A stretch of 53,015 nucleotides of DNA from Cellulosilyticum sp. I15G10I2 (GCF_900095725.1 NZ_FMMP01000021.1:1-53015), one strand, 5' to 3'. Positions 36,701 through 44,912 are shown, counted from the first letter of the stretch. Numbers and translations are program-made. The notes: a model not told the origin generated them from the letters alone.

Positions 36701-37393
36701 ATGATAGGCATTATAGGTGCAATGGATGAAGAGGTTATTTCACTTAAAAGAAAGATGGTCATTAAAGATATTAAGACAGTAGCAAGTATGGAGTTTTGTA
36801 CAGGCGCGATAAATGATAAAGAAATTGTTGTTGTAAGATGTGGCATCGGAAAGGTCAATGCTGCGGTATGTACTCAGGTTCTTATAGATCAATTTCATAC
36901 ACAGTGTATTATAAATACAGGTGTTGCTGGAGGTCTTCATCCTGAGATCAATATCGGGGATATTGTTATATCAAGTGATACAGTAGAACATGATATGGAC
37001 GCTTCAGCCGTAGGTAATCCTAAAGGAGAAATCCCGCGTATGAATAAAACTTATTTTGAAGCAGATGAGCGTCTGGTACAAATTGCGCAGGATGCAGCAG
37101 AAAAAATAGATGGAGATCATAAAGTGCTTGTGGGAAGAATAGCAAGTGGTGATCAGTTTATTTCGAGTATCAAAGTAAAAGAAGCGATCTATTCTATGTT
37201 TACAGCTTATTGTGCAGAGATGGAAGGTGCGGCTATAGCACATACTTGTTATCTTAATCAAGTACCTTTTGTTATAATAAGAGCCATATCTGATAAAGCA
37301 GATCATAGTGCGGATACAAATTTTGAAGAGTTTGTAAATATTGCAGCTAGGAATGCCAGTAAAATGATAGAAGCAATCTTGGAAAATTTATAA
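36701..37393 (+). CDS. mtnN: 5'-methylthioadenosine/S-adenosylhomocysteine nucleosidase
   Basis: This 230-aa protein is full length. It has IGIIGAMDEEVISLKRKM at the start, CGIGKVNAAVCTQVLI, NTGVAGGLHPEINIGDIVIS, IASGDQFISS and the catalytic region AEMEGAAIAHTCYLNQVPFV with RAISDKAD. It releases adenine from MTA and SAH, which detoxifies these products and feeds methionine and autoinducer-2 pathways. It is monocistronic with GAGGAG before the start and a terminator after. Confidence 0.95.
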   Translation: MIGIIGAMDEEVISLKRKMVIKDIKTVASMEFCTGAINDKEIVVVRCGIGKVNAAVCTQVLIDQFHTQCIINTGVAGGLHPEINIGDIVISSDTVEHDMDASAVGNPKGEIPRMNKTYFEADERLVQIAQDAAEKIDGDHKVLVGRIASGDQFISSIKVKEAIYSMFTAYCAEMEGAAIAHTCYLNQVPFVIIRAISDKADHSADTNFEEFVNIAARNASKMIEAILENL

Positions 37394-37421
37394 AGCTATA
37401 GTATGAAACAATATATGAGGG

Positions 37422-37466
37422 AAAAGGCATCTATTCATCCTATTTAGGATAAAAGATGCCTTTTTT
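37422..37466 (+). terminator. Intrinsic terminator after mtnN
   Basis: AAAAGGCATCT pairs with AGATGCCTTTT, with an inner ATCCT/AGGAT stem and a T run. Confidence 0.88.
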
Positions 37467-37573
37467 ATAATCAATTTAGAAACTTATACTTGAATAAATG
37501 TAAAAAAATGGTAAAATAATAATAACTACTAAAGATAATATAGAGTCCAGTTAAATACAAAAGGAGGAAGTAT

Positions 37574-38272
37574 ATGCTTATAGCACTATTTATAACAGAA
37601 CTTATATTAGCAGCTATTATTATTTTTACAACGTATATGATGAGTAATAAGTTTAAAGGTATAGAAATAAGCCTAGGAATATATAGCAGTCCAAGAGCTT
37701 ATAAAACACAGTCCCATGTGGCCTTTATAGAAAAAGTTATTAAAAAGTATAAGGAATGTATTGATACTATTGGAGAAGAAGCTAATATAGAAAGTATTAT
37801 TAAATCAACTTTATATAAAGAATACATAGGAAAATTTCCTTTTGCAGCAGTAAAAAGTATTGCACTTAAGGCTACGAGGGTAATGTGGGGGATTATTTTT
37901 TTAGAAGGTATTGTTGCATTTATTAATAATACAACCCATGAAGTACCAACTATCCTTATTATTACTACAAGCATTTTACTTACTATTATGATTGAGATGT
38001 TCAAGTATATTAAAAGTGTAGAAGATCAAAATGATGTTGTTATCATGTTAGTACAAGATTATCTGCTTAATGTTTATCCTATGGAAGTTAGAAAAAGTCT
38101 TACGAATAAAGAAATCGTTCGGCTAAGGACAAGAGTAACGGAACTTGAAAGAGAATTGAAGACAGAAGATGCCATAGAGTCTGCAATAAGCGAATACCGC
38201 GAAAAAGAAAAAGTATCAAATGATGAATTAAGCATGCAGGATATTGTTAAACTAATAGGGATATTTCAATAA
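37574..38272 (+). CDS. Uncharacterised membrane protein with C-terminal coiled coil
   Basis: This 232-aa protein has one N-terminal helix (about 2-22) and two more at about 100-118 and 124-145. The loop of about 75 residues between helix 1 and 2 (KFKGIEISLGIYSSPRAYKT) is basic. The C-terminal 85 residues are soluble and coiled-coil-like (IVRLRTRVTELERELKTEDA). AAAGGAGG precedes the ATG. No family was recognised. Confidence 0.65.
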   Translation: MLIALFITELILAAIIIFTTYMMSNKFKGIEISLGIYSSPRAYKTQSHVAFIEKVIKKYKECIDTIGEEANIESIIKSTLYKEYIGKFPFAAVKSIALKATRVMWGIIFLEGIVAFINNTTHEVPTILIITTSILLTIMIEMFKYIKSVEDQNDVVIMLVQDYLLNVYPMEVRKSLTNKEIVRLRTRVTELERELKTEDAIESAISEYREKEKVSNDELSMQDIVKLIGIFQ

Positions 38273-38300
38273 AAGAAGCTTATAAAAGAGCTTCTTATTC
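38273..38300 (+). terminator. Hairpin after the 37574 gene
   Basis: AAGAAGCT (38273-38280) pairs with AGCTTCTT (38289-38296); the following T-rich stretch is interrupted. Confidence 0.55.
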
Positions 38301-38434
38301 TATTTGTATAGCTTTGCTATAAAAGTTTTTAAACTTGACCTAATCAGATAATTATTGTATATTTAAAAAAAATATAAATTGATTTATAATGTGATAGGAA
38401 TGTTATCCTATCAAATGCCAGGAGGGTATAGATC

Positions 38435-39781
38435 ATGAAGAAGATTACAGTTGATTACTCTAAAACAGGTGTACAACCCTATGAATTAGAGTTTTTAAAA
38501 GAACAAGTAAAATTAGCTCATCAGATGTTACACGAAAAAAATGGTGCTGGAAGTGATTTTTTAGGATGGATAGACTTACCTGTAAATTATGATAAAAACG
38601 AATTTGAAAAAATAAAAAAATCAGCTGAAAAAATTAAAGCTGATTCAGATGTTCTGATTGTAATAGGTATAGGAGGCTCTTACTTAGGCGCTAGAGCCTG
38701 CATAGACGCGCTTAGTCATACCTTCTATAATGCACTTAGTAAAGAACAAAGAAAGACGCCTGAAATATATTATGTAGGTAATAATATTTCGGGTTCATAT
38801 CTTAAGGAGCTCTTAGATATATGTGATGGTAAAGAAGTAAGCGTGAATGTTATTTCAAAGTCAGGCACAACAACAGAGCCGGCTATTGCGTTTCGTGTAT
38901 TTAAGAAATTTATGGAACAAAAGTATGGTAAGGAAGGCGCGCGGGAGCGTATTTTTGCAACTACAGATGAAAAAAAAGGTGCACTTCTAACCTTAGCAAA
39001 AGAAGAAGGGTATCAAACTTTTGTTATTCCAGATGATGTAGGTGGTCGTTTCTCAGTACTTACAGCAGTTGGTCTGCTTCCGATAGCCGCAGCTGGTATT
39101 AACTTAGATGAGATGATGCAAGGGGCAGCTGATGCAAGGGCTGAATATCAAAATCAAAATGTTGATGAAAACGAATGCTACAAATATGCAGTGATTAGAA
39201 ATGCTCTTCTTAGAAAAGGTAAAAATGTTGAAGTTGTAGTAAATTATGAGCCTACACTACAGTATTTCGGTGAGTGGTGGAAACAATTATATGGAGAAAG
39301 TGAAGGAAAAGATCAAAAAGGGATTTATCCTTCATCGGTTAATTTTTCAACAGACCTGCATTCATTAGGACAATATATTCAAGATGGTCAACGTCTTTTA
39401 TTTGAAACAGTTATCAATATAGAAACACCTAAACTTGATATTACCCTAGAAGAAGAGCCTGTAGATTTAGATGGATTAAATTATTTAGCAGGACAAACGA
39501 TGGATTTTGTTAATAAAAAAGCATTTGAAGGAACGCTTCTTGCACATGTAGATGGGGGTGTACCTAATATGGTTATTAATGTACCTGAGCTTACACCTTA
39601 TCAGATGGGTAAATTGATCTATTTCTTCGAGAAAGCTTGTGGAATAAGTGGATACTTACTCGGTGTTAATCCATTTGATCAACCAGGGGTAGAAGAATAT
39701 AAGAAAAATATGTTTGCATTACTTGGAAAAAAAGGGTATGAAACACTTCGAGAAGCACTTTTGAAAAGAATAAGTCAGTAG
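38435..39781 (+). CDS. pgi: Glucose-6-phosphate isomerase
   Basis: This 448-aa protein matches the usual length of the Firmicutes enzyme (about 450 aa). It has [51 protein letters not shown] and the C-terminal [20 protein letters not shown]. It interconverts glucose-6-P and fructose-6-P in the cytoplasm. It is monocistronic, with AGGAGG before the ATG and a terminator after. Confidence 0.97.
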   Translation: MKKITVDYSKTGVQPYELEFLKEQVKLAHQMLHEKNGAGSDFLGWIDLPVNYDKNEFEKIKKSAEKIKADSDVLIVIGIGGSYLGARACIDALSHTFYNALSKEQRKTPEIYYVGNNISGSYLKELLDICDGKEVSVNVISKSGTTTEPAIAFRVFKKFMEQKYGKEGARERIFATTDEKKGALLTLAKEEGYQTFVIPDDVGGRFSVLTAVGLLPIAAAGINLDEMMQGAADARAEYQNQNVDENECYKYAVIRNALLRKGKNVEVVVNYEPTLQYFGEWWKQLYGESEGKDQKGIYPSSVNFSTDLHSLGQYIQDGQRLLFETVINIETPKLDITLEEEPVDLDGLNYLAGQTMDFVNKKAFEGTLLAHVDGGVPNMVINVPELTPYQMGKLIYFFEKACGISGYLLGVNPFDQPGVEEYKKNMFALLGKKGYETLREALLKRISQ

Positions 39782-39786
39782 ATTTT

Positions 39787-39821
39787 AAAATAGTTCAGGC
39801 TGCAAAGCTTGAACTATTTTT
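39787..39821 (+). terminator. Intrinsic terminator after pgi
   Basis: AAAATAGTTCA (39787-39797) pairs with TGAACTATTTT (39810-39820). Confidence 0.85.
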
Positions 39822-39874
39822 AGTTGTATAGTTTAATAATAAGTAATAAAAGTTTATAAGAGAGGATTAAACCA

Positions 39875-40402
39875 ATGGATGGAGAAAAAAGAAGAGAACT
39901 TATTCTAGGCTTTCTAAATGAAACGACACAGCCAACTAGCGGTACACACTTGTCAAAAGAACTTAAGGTGAGCAGACAGATTATTGTACAAGACGTAGCG
40001 CTTTTAAGAGCCTCAGGCTATGATATATTGGCTACTGCAAGAGGCTATATTCTTAATCAAGAAGCAGGAATGATGCAGAAACGTGTGATATTAGTTAAGC
40101 ATACACCTGAAGAATTAGAAGATGAACTTAATACAATCGTTGATAATGGGGGGAGAGTAAGAGATGTCATTATTAGTCACCCGATATATGGGGAATTAGT
40201 TGGAGACCTCATGTTAAAAACAAGAAGAGACATTAAGCAGTTTGTTGATAAAGTTAATAATACAAGTGCAACACCGCTTATGCATCTTACAAATGGAATG
40301 CATATGCATACAATTGAGGCAAGCAGTAAAGAGGAGTTAGATATTATTGAAGAGGAACTTCATAAAAAAGGTTATTTAAGAGATACTATTCACGAAGAGT
40401 AG
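39875..40402 (+). CDS. niaR: NiaR-type niacin-responsive repressor (HTH_11 + 3H domain)
   Basis: This 175-aa protein has a winged helix at about 5-60 (HLSKELKVSRQIIVQDVALL, then GYDILATARGYIL) and a 3H domain at about 70-170. The metal and ligand histidines are visible in LVKHTPEELE, ISHPIYGELVGDL and HLTNGMHMHTIEA. NiaR represses NAD salvage and niacin uptake genes when nicotinate is present. Its last codons and terminator form the attachment site of the downstream island. A matching dyad is found before the transporter on the far side. Confidence 0.9.
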   Translation: MDGEKRRELILGFLNETTQPTSGTHLSKELKVSRQIIVQDVALLRASGYDILATARGYILNQEAGMMQKRVILVKHTPEELEDELNTIVDNGGRVRDVIISHPIYGELVGDLMLKTRRDIKQFVDKVNNTSATPLMHLTNGMHMHTIEASSKEELDIIEEELHKKGYLRDTIHEE

Positions 40403-40413
40403 TATCTCTTAAA
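40375..40413. terminator. niaR terminator-like hairpin, used as attachment site
   Basis: A perfect 14-bp stem joins TTTAAGAGATACTA (40375-40388) and its complement (40400-40413) around an 11-base loop that contains the end of niaR. The loop and right arm are the part repeated at 45432. Confidence 0.7.
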
Positions 40414-40414
40414 T
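40390..40414. repeat. Left attachment-site repeat
   Basis: The first copy of the 25-bp repeat begins TCACGAAGAGTAG and ends CTCTTAAAT. It covers the last three niaR codons, its TAG stop and the right arm of the hairpin. Confidence 0.82.
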
Positions 40415-40447
40415 ATATAAGCCCTTGATTTACAAGTGATTTAGGAT

Positions 40448-40948
40448 TTATGTATTTGTGTCTGGAACTGGTTTGGTACTATTTTTAAAAATATCTAATC
40501 TTTCCGCAACCTCATCATGTTTGTTAGGGTAAAGATGTGAATATATCTCCAATGTAGTTTGAACTTTTTCATGGCCTAATCTTTCTGATATTAAAATAGG
40601 GTTTGTATTCATTTCACGTACAAGTAAATGCTTACTGAAAGTAAATAATCTATCAGTAGCTTGATAATCGTATAATAATGCAACATAATTATTTATTTCA
40701 TCGACTAAAAAATGTGGGATAGTTATTATGCGTTTACTTTTAGGTGTTTTAGGAGGATTAATAAGATCCTCTTTATTAAGGCGTGCATAAGATTTGCTTA
40801 CATTGATTATTTTTGCGTCTAGGTCTACATACTTTAAGCTAAGGGCTAAAAGCTCGCCACACCGCATTCCTGTCCAAAATAAGAGCATAAAGGCTAATCT
40901 TGATTGAGGCTTATCTGATACGAATTCATGGACTTTGATGTAGTATTC
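40448..40948 (-). pseudogene. Tyrosine recombinase (phage/ICE-type integrase), truncated and internally deleted
   Basis: Only the catalytic half remains, about 166 residues against a usual 380-400. Present are EFVSDKPQSRLAFMLLFWTG with the box I Arg in MRCGEL, the beta hairpin with Lys in PPKTPKSKRIITIP, and the end NPILISERLGHE followed by TTLEIYSHLYPNK with the catalytic Tyr. The N-terminal arm and core-binding domains are gone; upstream translation is unrelated and overlaps another gene. Between REM and NPILIS about 35-40 residues are missing in frame, removing the HDLRHSHAS box with the second Arg and the His. It cannot be an active recombinase. Confidence 0.82.
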
Positions 40949-41067
40949 CAGCAAATGACAGATTAAATAAAAAATATGCAAAATAGTGTCCCTCTTTGGA
41001 ATGATAGCATACGTTATTAGGGGAAGTACTTTTTGTACTATCACTATAAAACAAGGAGGAATTGAAT

Positions 41068-41232
41068 ATGTGTAAATGTAAGAAAGATTGTGAAAGAAAA
41101 CCAGAAAATCTATTAGGTGGATGTGAGCGCGAAGAAGCACTAGAAAGAGCAATTAGAAAATTGGGGCGAGGCAGCTGTAGAGGAGAAGATCGTTCAAGAA
41201 AGCATTGTTGTTCAAGAACTTGTTGTAGATAA
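41068..41232 (+). CDS. Small cysteine-rich basic protein
   Basis: A 54-aa protein with AAGGAGGA eight bases before its ATG. It reads MCKCKKDCERKPENLLGGCE, then a helical EEALERAIRKLGRG and a tail RKHCCSRTCCR. There are nine cysteines and a strong positive charge, with no signal peptide. It overlaps the upstream extension of the integrase frame on the other strand, which shows that extension is not coding. Possible roles are zinc binding or a spore or antimicrobial peptide; nothing decides between them. Confidence 0.62.
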   Translation: MCKCKKDCERKPENLLGGCEREEALERAIRKLGRGSCRGEDRSRKHCCSRTCCR

Positions 41233-41379
41233 TTTAAAAGGTTTAAGAGGAGCACGTGAAATTATTTTTCTATGCTCTTCTACATATCATGAGAGATAAC
41301 AAATTGACTATTTATAAGTGGATAAAAATTTAAAGACTTAGTAGGGTTGATTCGACTAAATCATTAAATAAAATACACT

Positions 41380-41919
41380 TTATGGTTGTAAAAGAAATTC
41401 TTCAATTGCAATGAGAGTATATAAGGCTGATATTCTAGCGTGAAAAAAATTTTCTAGTTGTATAACTTTTTCAACCTTGTTTGATGTAGAGGATAATTGT
41501 TCTAAATAAAATAACTGGTTGTTAATATGATTAAGAATATTAAAGAGAAGCACTGTGTCTCTAGTTTGTACACCAGTAGGTTGCACATGGGAATGATATT
41601 CTCGAAGTTCTCTCCGGATGGAATGAACTTCGCTTTTGATAGAATTAATACTTCGTATTAGAGCTTCTATATCTCTTGGAGGTGTATCAAGCGTAAGTTG
41701 GACTAGTTGAAAAATCCTATTATGCATAGATTTCAATCGATTAATATAATTGGTCACAGTTTGGTGATGCTCCAGAGCAGAAACAGGTGGTGCAGGTTCA
41801 GGAATATTAGAAATAACTGGACCAAGTATCAAAGCTTTATCGGTTGCAGAGACATGGGAAAACAAGGTGATTATTAGGATAATAGATATTAATAATTTTA
41901 ATCTATTTATGTTTTTCAT
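41380..41919 (-). CDS. Secreted helical protein of unknown function
   Basis: A 179-aa protein from ATG 41919, with TTGAGGT six bases upstream; the longer TTG start lacks a site. Residues 1-26 form a signal peptide (MKNINRLKLLISIILIITLF) with likely cleavage after SHVSA. The mature part is helical, with a Pro-rich start (NIPEPAPPVSALEHH) and arginine/histidine-rich helices (VHSIRRELREYHSHVQPTG). It has no cysteine. No family was recognised. It is transcribed alone on the island's minus strand. Confidence 0.65.
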   Translation of the reverse strand: MKNINRLKLLISIILIITLFSHVSATDKALILGPVISNIPEPAPPVSALEHHQTVTNYINRLKSMHNRIFQLVQLTLDTPPRDIEALIRSINSIKSEVHSIRRELREYHSHVQPTGVQTRDTVLLFNILNHINNQLFYLEQLSSTSNKVEKVIQLENFFHARISALYTLIAIEEFLLQP

Positions 41920-42091
41920 ATAATACCTCAAGGTTTTTATAAATACTCAAATTTAGAATAGCCATTTTTTTATGTAAGTATGTGTTTTATGAAAAACTAA
42001 TAAAAATGAATTTTTGTTTGATTCAGGCAACAATTATAGAGATTGAGCTATGAAAATAAAATAGGCAATAGATTTTCTTATGCTGAAGTGT

Positions 42092-42208
42092 TTAGCGTTT
42101 TGACACGAATGAAAGTAAAAGTACTATTAAAGCCAATGTCAAACCCACTGCAGCAAGCATAATAAGTACTATGCCGTATGAGCGTATTTCCATGATTTGA
42201 TTTATCAT
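42092..42208 (-). CDS. Single-pass membrane microprotein
   Basis: A 38-aa protein, MINQIMEIRSYGIVLIMLAA, followed by more hydrophobic residues and the tail FVSKR. AAGGAGGA lies upstream; GTG 42214 is an alternative start closer to it. One membrane helix fills most of the length. Its size fits a regulatory membrane peptide or type-I-toxin-like peptide, but that is speculation. Confidence 0.45.
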   Translation of the reverse strand: MINQIMEIRSYGIVLIMLAAVGLTLALIVLLLSFVSKR

Positions 42209-42453
42209 GAGCACCACATCCTCCTTCCTTGCCTTGCTTTTAAATTGACCCTTAAGAGCCAATTGAAAGGGGAATAACATAATAACCCTTTAGAAAGAAG
42301 TGGCTGAATAAATAATATAAGAAATCTATTGCCTATTAAACGAGTTTATCAGAAATAGATGTATGTATCAATAAAATTCTCTAAACAGCATCATATCACA
42401 TTAATTTAAAAGCTTAATATTGTAAAATTCAATTTTGATAGAAAAAGAGGCTA

Positions 42454-42711
42454 CTAATAGCCTCGGCCAGTTAAAAATACATATACTGAAAAAAATATGA
42501 AAAATACTGCTGAACATAAATTAAATATAAGATTGCCATTTTGTTTAAGTTTATACGCGTTATAAGCAAAAAATAATTGTTGAATGCTGATGCCAATATA
42601 GATAATTCCAGGAGATACTAGTCCTAGCATATATGGGATGATAGTAGCAGTGAGAAATAATCCAGTATAACAAATAATAAAAGTTTTAAATTTTTTATTA
42701 TAGTATTTCAA
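42454..42711 (-). CDS. Small membrane protein
   Basis: An 85-aa protein from TTG 42711, chosen because GAGGAGG lies eight bases upstream and the ATG of the longer frame (42756) does not have one. Three hydrophobic helices are seen (FIICYTGLFLTATIIPYMLG, the IIYIGISIQQLFFAYNAY region and the FNLCSAVFFIFFSVYVFLTG region). No family was recognised. Confidence 0.55.
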   Translation of the reverse strand: MKYYNKKFKTFIICYTGLFLTATIIPYMLGLVSPGIIYIGISIQQLFFAYNAYKLKQNGNLIFNLCSAVFFIFFSVYVFLTGRGY

Positions 42712-42808
42712 TATTAAGTTCCTCCTCGATTTATTTGACAATTCTAACATATTCAAATAAACAATAAAAGAGCTTAATGAAAATTGATATTGGTAGGAGG
42801 ATTAAAAT

Positions 42809-42961
42809 TTATTTTTTTCTTTTCTGCAATAAAAGATTAATTAACTTTGCCAAGCCTAGTTTTTCACCTACATAATTAGCTGCAACCATACCGATTTTTG
42901 TAACCACTATATATAAAACTACAGCAAGTAATAACATTAAGATAAAAGTAATAGCGTCCAT
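42809..42961 (-). CDS. Single-pass membrane microprotein
   Basis: A 50-aa protein with GAAGGAGA seven bases before its ATG. It reads MDAITFILMLLLAVVLYIVV, then TKIGMVAANYVGEKLGLAKL and a basic end LLLQKRKK. One membrane helix is followed by an amphipathic segment. Function is unknown. Confidence 0.55.
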   Translation of the reverse strand: MDAITFILMLLLAVVLYIVVTKIGMVAANYVGEKLGLAKLINLLLQKRKK

Positions 42962-43188
42962 AAATTCTCCTTCTAAAGCTTGAATTATCTAACACATATT
43001 TTAATTATAGGAGAGTATCACAAAGTATTCAATCAATAAAAGATATTTATTAAAAGTCAGATTTGTAAGAAGTTGGAATAGGCAAGGCATAATAAAAGTA
43101 TCTTCAGAACATCCAAATAGCACATTTGATAAGCAACACTTATGTAAGCTATTTGGATATTTGAATGAAGCTACTCAAGATTTTCATA

Positions 43189-43326
43189 CTAAAGTTTGAC
43201 GTAAGTAGTTTTATGGCATCTTGGGCAAATGGGTAATGTGTCAGTATTATTATTGAGCGTAACAATTTCACCACATACAGTACATTCATAATCACCTTTG
43301 CCTGGTCTTTCACCTGTGTTTAACAT
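43189..43326 (-). CDS. Small zinc-ribbon (rubredoxin-like) protein
   Basis: A 45-aa protein with AAGGAGGTG before its ATG. YECTVCGEIVTLN and LPICPRCHKT give the two CxxC knuckles of a zinc ribbon, separated by about 17 residues. The short N-terminal MLNTGERPGKGD is disordered. Such stand-alone ribbons are common in Clostridia and their role is unclear. Confidence 0.7.
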   Translation of the reverse strand: MLNTGERPGKGDYECTVCGEIVTLNNNTDTLPICPRCHKTTYVKL

Positions 43327-43439
43327 ATAAAACACCTCCTTATCTTTAGTATATATTCATAATATCACTAAACAATAAAATATTAAATAAAATCAAAAGA
43401 TAACCTAATAAAATCGAAAATTGAAAAGGAGAGATAATA

Positions 43440-43664
43440 ATGGATCATTTAGATACAAGTGTTGTAAAAATCGTTGAAGAAAGCTGTAAAGGATTAGATT
43501 TTTTAGGGAAAATAATAACCCACGAACGTTTAGGCAAAGGAGTTGTCGTGGGTTACAGTTCAATTTCAGGAGAGCCTTTTGCATTTTTCTATGAACAACA
43601 AGAAATAAGTGATAGGGTTTTTTGTTTTAGTCATAGAGAAATGCTTATAGGATTAAATTATTAG
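43440..43664 (+). CDS. Hypothetical small protein
   Basis: A 74-aa protein with AAAAGGAGAG before its ATG. It begins MDHLDTSVVKIVEESCKGLD and continues with a beta-rich part (GKIITHERLGKGVVVGYSSI, then EPFAFFYEQQ and VFCFSHREML). It looks like a compact SH3- or KOW-like beta fold; no family was recognised. Confidence 0.6.
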   Translation: MDHLDTSVVKIVEESCKGLDFLGKIITHERLGKGVVVGYSSISGEPFAFFYEQQEISDRVFCFSHREMLIGLNY

Positions 43665-43720
43665 AATATTAATCTGTTACCTTTATATCTATAATCAAAA
43701 ATATCATTTTAATTAGTGTA

Positions 43721-43755
43721 GGGAGAGAGTTTTCAATCTCTCCCTTTTGTTTTTA
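43721..43755. terminator. Bidirectional terminator
   Basis: GGGAGAGA pairs with TCTCTCCC and is followed by TTTTGTTTTT. It separates the convergent 43440 gene and the Spo0E-like gene. Confidence 0.8.
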
Positions 43756-43923
43756 CTTGCCTGATTCTTTAAGAGTACTTTCGTATGTATTCAAAGCATC
43801 ATCAAGTTTTTGGCTAGCAACAAGTACTTCAGGATCTAATAAGCTTTGTTTTTCATTTATCAAGCTCTGGAGTAATTGTCTTATCTCGCCGATTGTTTGA
43901 GTTGTTTCTTCAAAATTTCCCAT
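43753..43923 (-). CDS. Spo0E-like aspartyl-phosphate phosphatase
   Basis: This 56-aa helical hairpin is typical of Spo0E. It has EIRQLLQSLINEKQSLLDPE and the diagnostic VLVASQKLDDALNTYES, in which the SQxLDxxLN motif carries the residues that attack phospho-aspartate. Spo0E proteins dephosphorylate Spo0A-P and so hold back sporulation. AAAGGAGG precedes the ATG. Being on the island, it could let the element delay or block host sporulation. It is not near any host phosphorelay gene here. Confidence 0.85.
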   Translation of the reverse strand: MGNFEETTQTIGEIRQLLQSLINEKQSLLDPEVLVASQKLDDALNTYESTLKESGK

Positions 43924-44040
43924 ATTGCCCCTCCTTTCACTATATAATTATAGACAAGGGCACAATAATAGGTTTTTGTATAAACATATGTCGAGAGAAC
44001 ACACCGAATATCATATATTAAAAGTAATAAAAAGCAGTAG

Positions 44041-44096
44041 GGGGAATTTTTGTAGGGGAAAAATAGTAGGGGAAAATAAATAGGGGAATTTTTAGC
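44041..44096. repeat. Four tandem 14-bp repeats starting GGGG
   Basis: The units are GGGGAATTTTTGTA, GGGGAAAAATAGTA, GGGGAAAATAAATA and GGGGAATTTTTAGC, exactly 14 bp apart (starts 44041, 44055, 44069, 44083). The first G run extends one base left. The gap from 43924 to 44185 is otherwise non-coding. Regular spacing suggests binding sites for one protein (iterons, integrase arm sites or an operator). Four G tracts on one strand also allow a long-looped G-quadruplex. Confidence 0.75.
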
Positions 44097-44185
44097 TGTT
44101 TTTGCGCATATTTTGCACATAGACACACTTAGTTTGCTCTACATAGTCTTAAATTATATCTGCTATGTGAAAGGAGATCATACAA

Positions 44186-44347
44186 ATGACTTTTAAAGTA
44201 GCACTAATGGAATGGTGCATATGTGACAGCTGTGGTGAAATAATGAGCCTTATGGATCACTGGAATCAAGATGGCATATGTATAAAGTGTTTTGGAGCAT
44301 GGATTGATGAGATGGACCCATTAACAAAAAAATCTGAGCGCAAGTGA
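44186..44347 (+). CDS. Small zinc-binding protein
   Basis: A 53-aa protein with AAAGGAGAT before its ATG. EWCICDSCGEIM and GICIKCFGAWIDEM give two C-x2-C pairs about 16 residues apart, a zinc-ribbon or treble-clef-like spacing. The C-terminus is charged (PLTKKSERK). It lies 90 bases after the tandem repeat array. No family was recognised. Confidence 0.6.
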   Translation: MTFKVALMEWCICDSCGEIMSLMDHWNQDGICIKCFGAWIDEMDPLTKKSERK

Positions 44348-44476
44348 GGTCGCTGTAAACTACATTAACGAGCCAGTGAAAGGTGTAATCAATTTCTATA
44401 AGTAGTAGTCACACATTATTTCTCCTTGGCGTGCAGTTAAAACAAGGCAGTATAAAAAACATTAAAATTACAGGAG

Positions 44477-44794
44477 ATGATTGAATGTACCAAAAAAAGA
44501 GAATCTAAAGTCAAGTTGCTACTACAGATGATTAAAGAACAGACGAAAAGAAGCAAAGAAAAAAGACTAATTAAGATGAAATTAGCCGGAGAAGAACTTG
44601 AGAGAGATGAAATCAAGTATAAACTAAGTGAGTTAAAGCTAAATAATGTTAGAAATACTATGTATGACCTAGAGCAATCCAAGTTCTCACGCTTCAATGC
44701 TCTAGATCTAGATGTTATTAACTCTATAGATGAACGGCTTGAAGATCTTCGTAAAGAAGAACGTCAAATTGTCAAATATAGATTGCAAGCTTAA
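44477..44794 (+). CDS. Coiled-coil protein with uncertain start (A7 tract)
   Basis: This frame encodes about 105 charged helical residues (QTKRSKEKRLIKMKLAGEEL, then DLEQSKFSRFNALDLD and DERLEDLRKEERQIVKYRLQ). Its ATG 44477 lies on top of the AGGAG site. The well-placed ATG 44485 is in another frame and stops after seven codons. A run of seven A bases (44492-44498) lies just after it, and loss of one A would join ATG 44485 to the long frame. This could be a sequencing slip, a phase switch, a ribosomal slip or a decayed gene. Confidence 0.5.
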   Translation: MIECTKKRESKVKLLLQMIKEQTKRSKEKRLIKMKLAGEELERDEIKYKLSELKLNNVRNTMYDLEQSKFSRFNALDLDVINSIDERLEDLRKEERQIVKYRLQA

Positions 44795-44799
44795 AAATA

Positions 44800-44845
44800 A
44801 GCATAACTACAGGTGAACAAAGTTCTAAGTTGTAGTTATGCTTTT
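44800..44845 (+). terminator. Intrinsic terminator
   Basis: AGCATAACTACA (44800-44811) pairs with TGTAGTTATGCT (44831-44842) and ends in T residues. Confidence 0.75.
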
Positions 44846-44912
44846 ATTATGTCTCCGAATTGGGTATTCTATGTATAGTTTTGTACATAATATGCTTAAG
44901 AGGTGAGCTAAT

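Noticed and set aside
40949-41152. N-terminal extension of the integrase frame
   Set aside because: The translation has no integrase similarity and overlaps a Cys-rich gene with a strong ribosome site on the other strand, so I ended the pseudogene near 40948.
41346-41358. Spo0A-box-like text in the island near TTCGACT
   Set aside because: One mismatch in a 7-base core, with no promoter nearby.
43881-44126. 81-aa minus-strand frame over the tandem G-tract array
   Set aside because: It overlaps the Spo0E-like gene in another frame and has no ribosome site. Its composition reflects the repeats.
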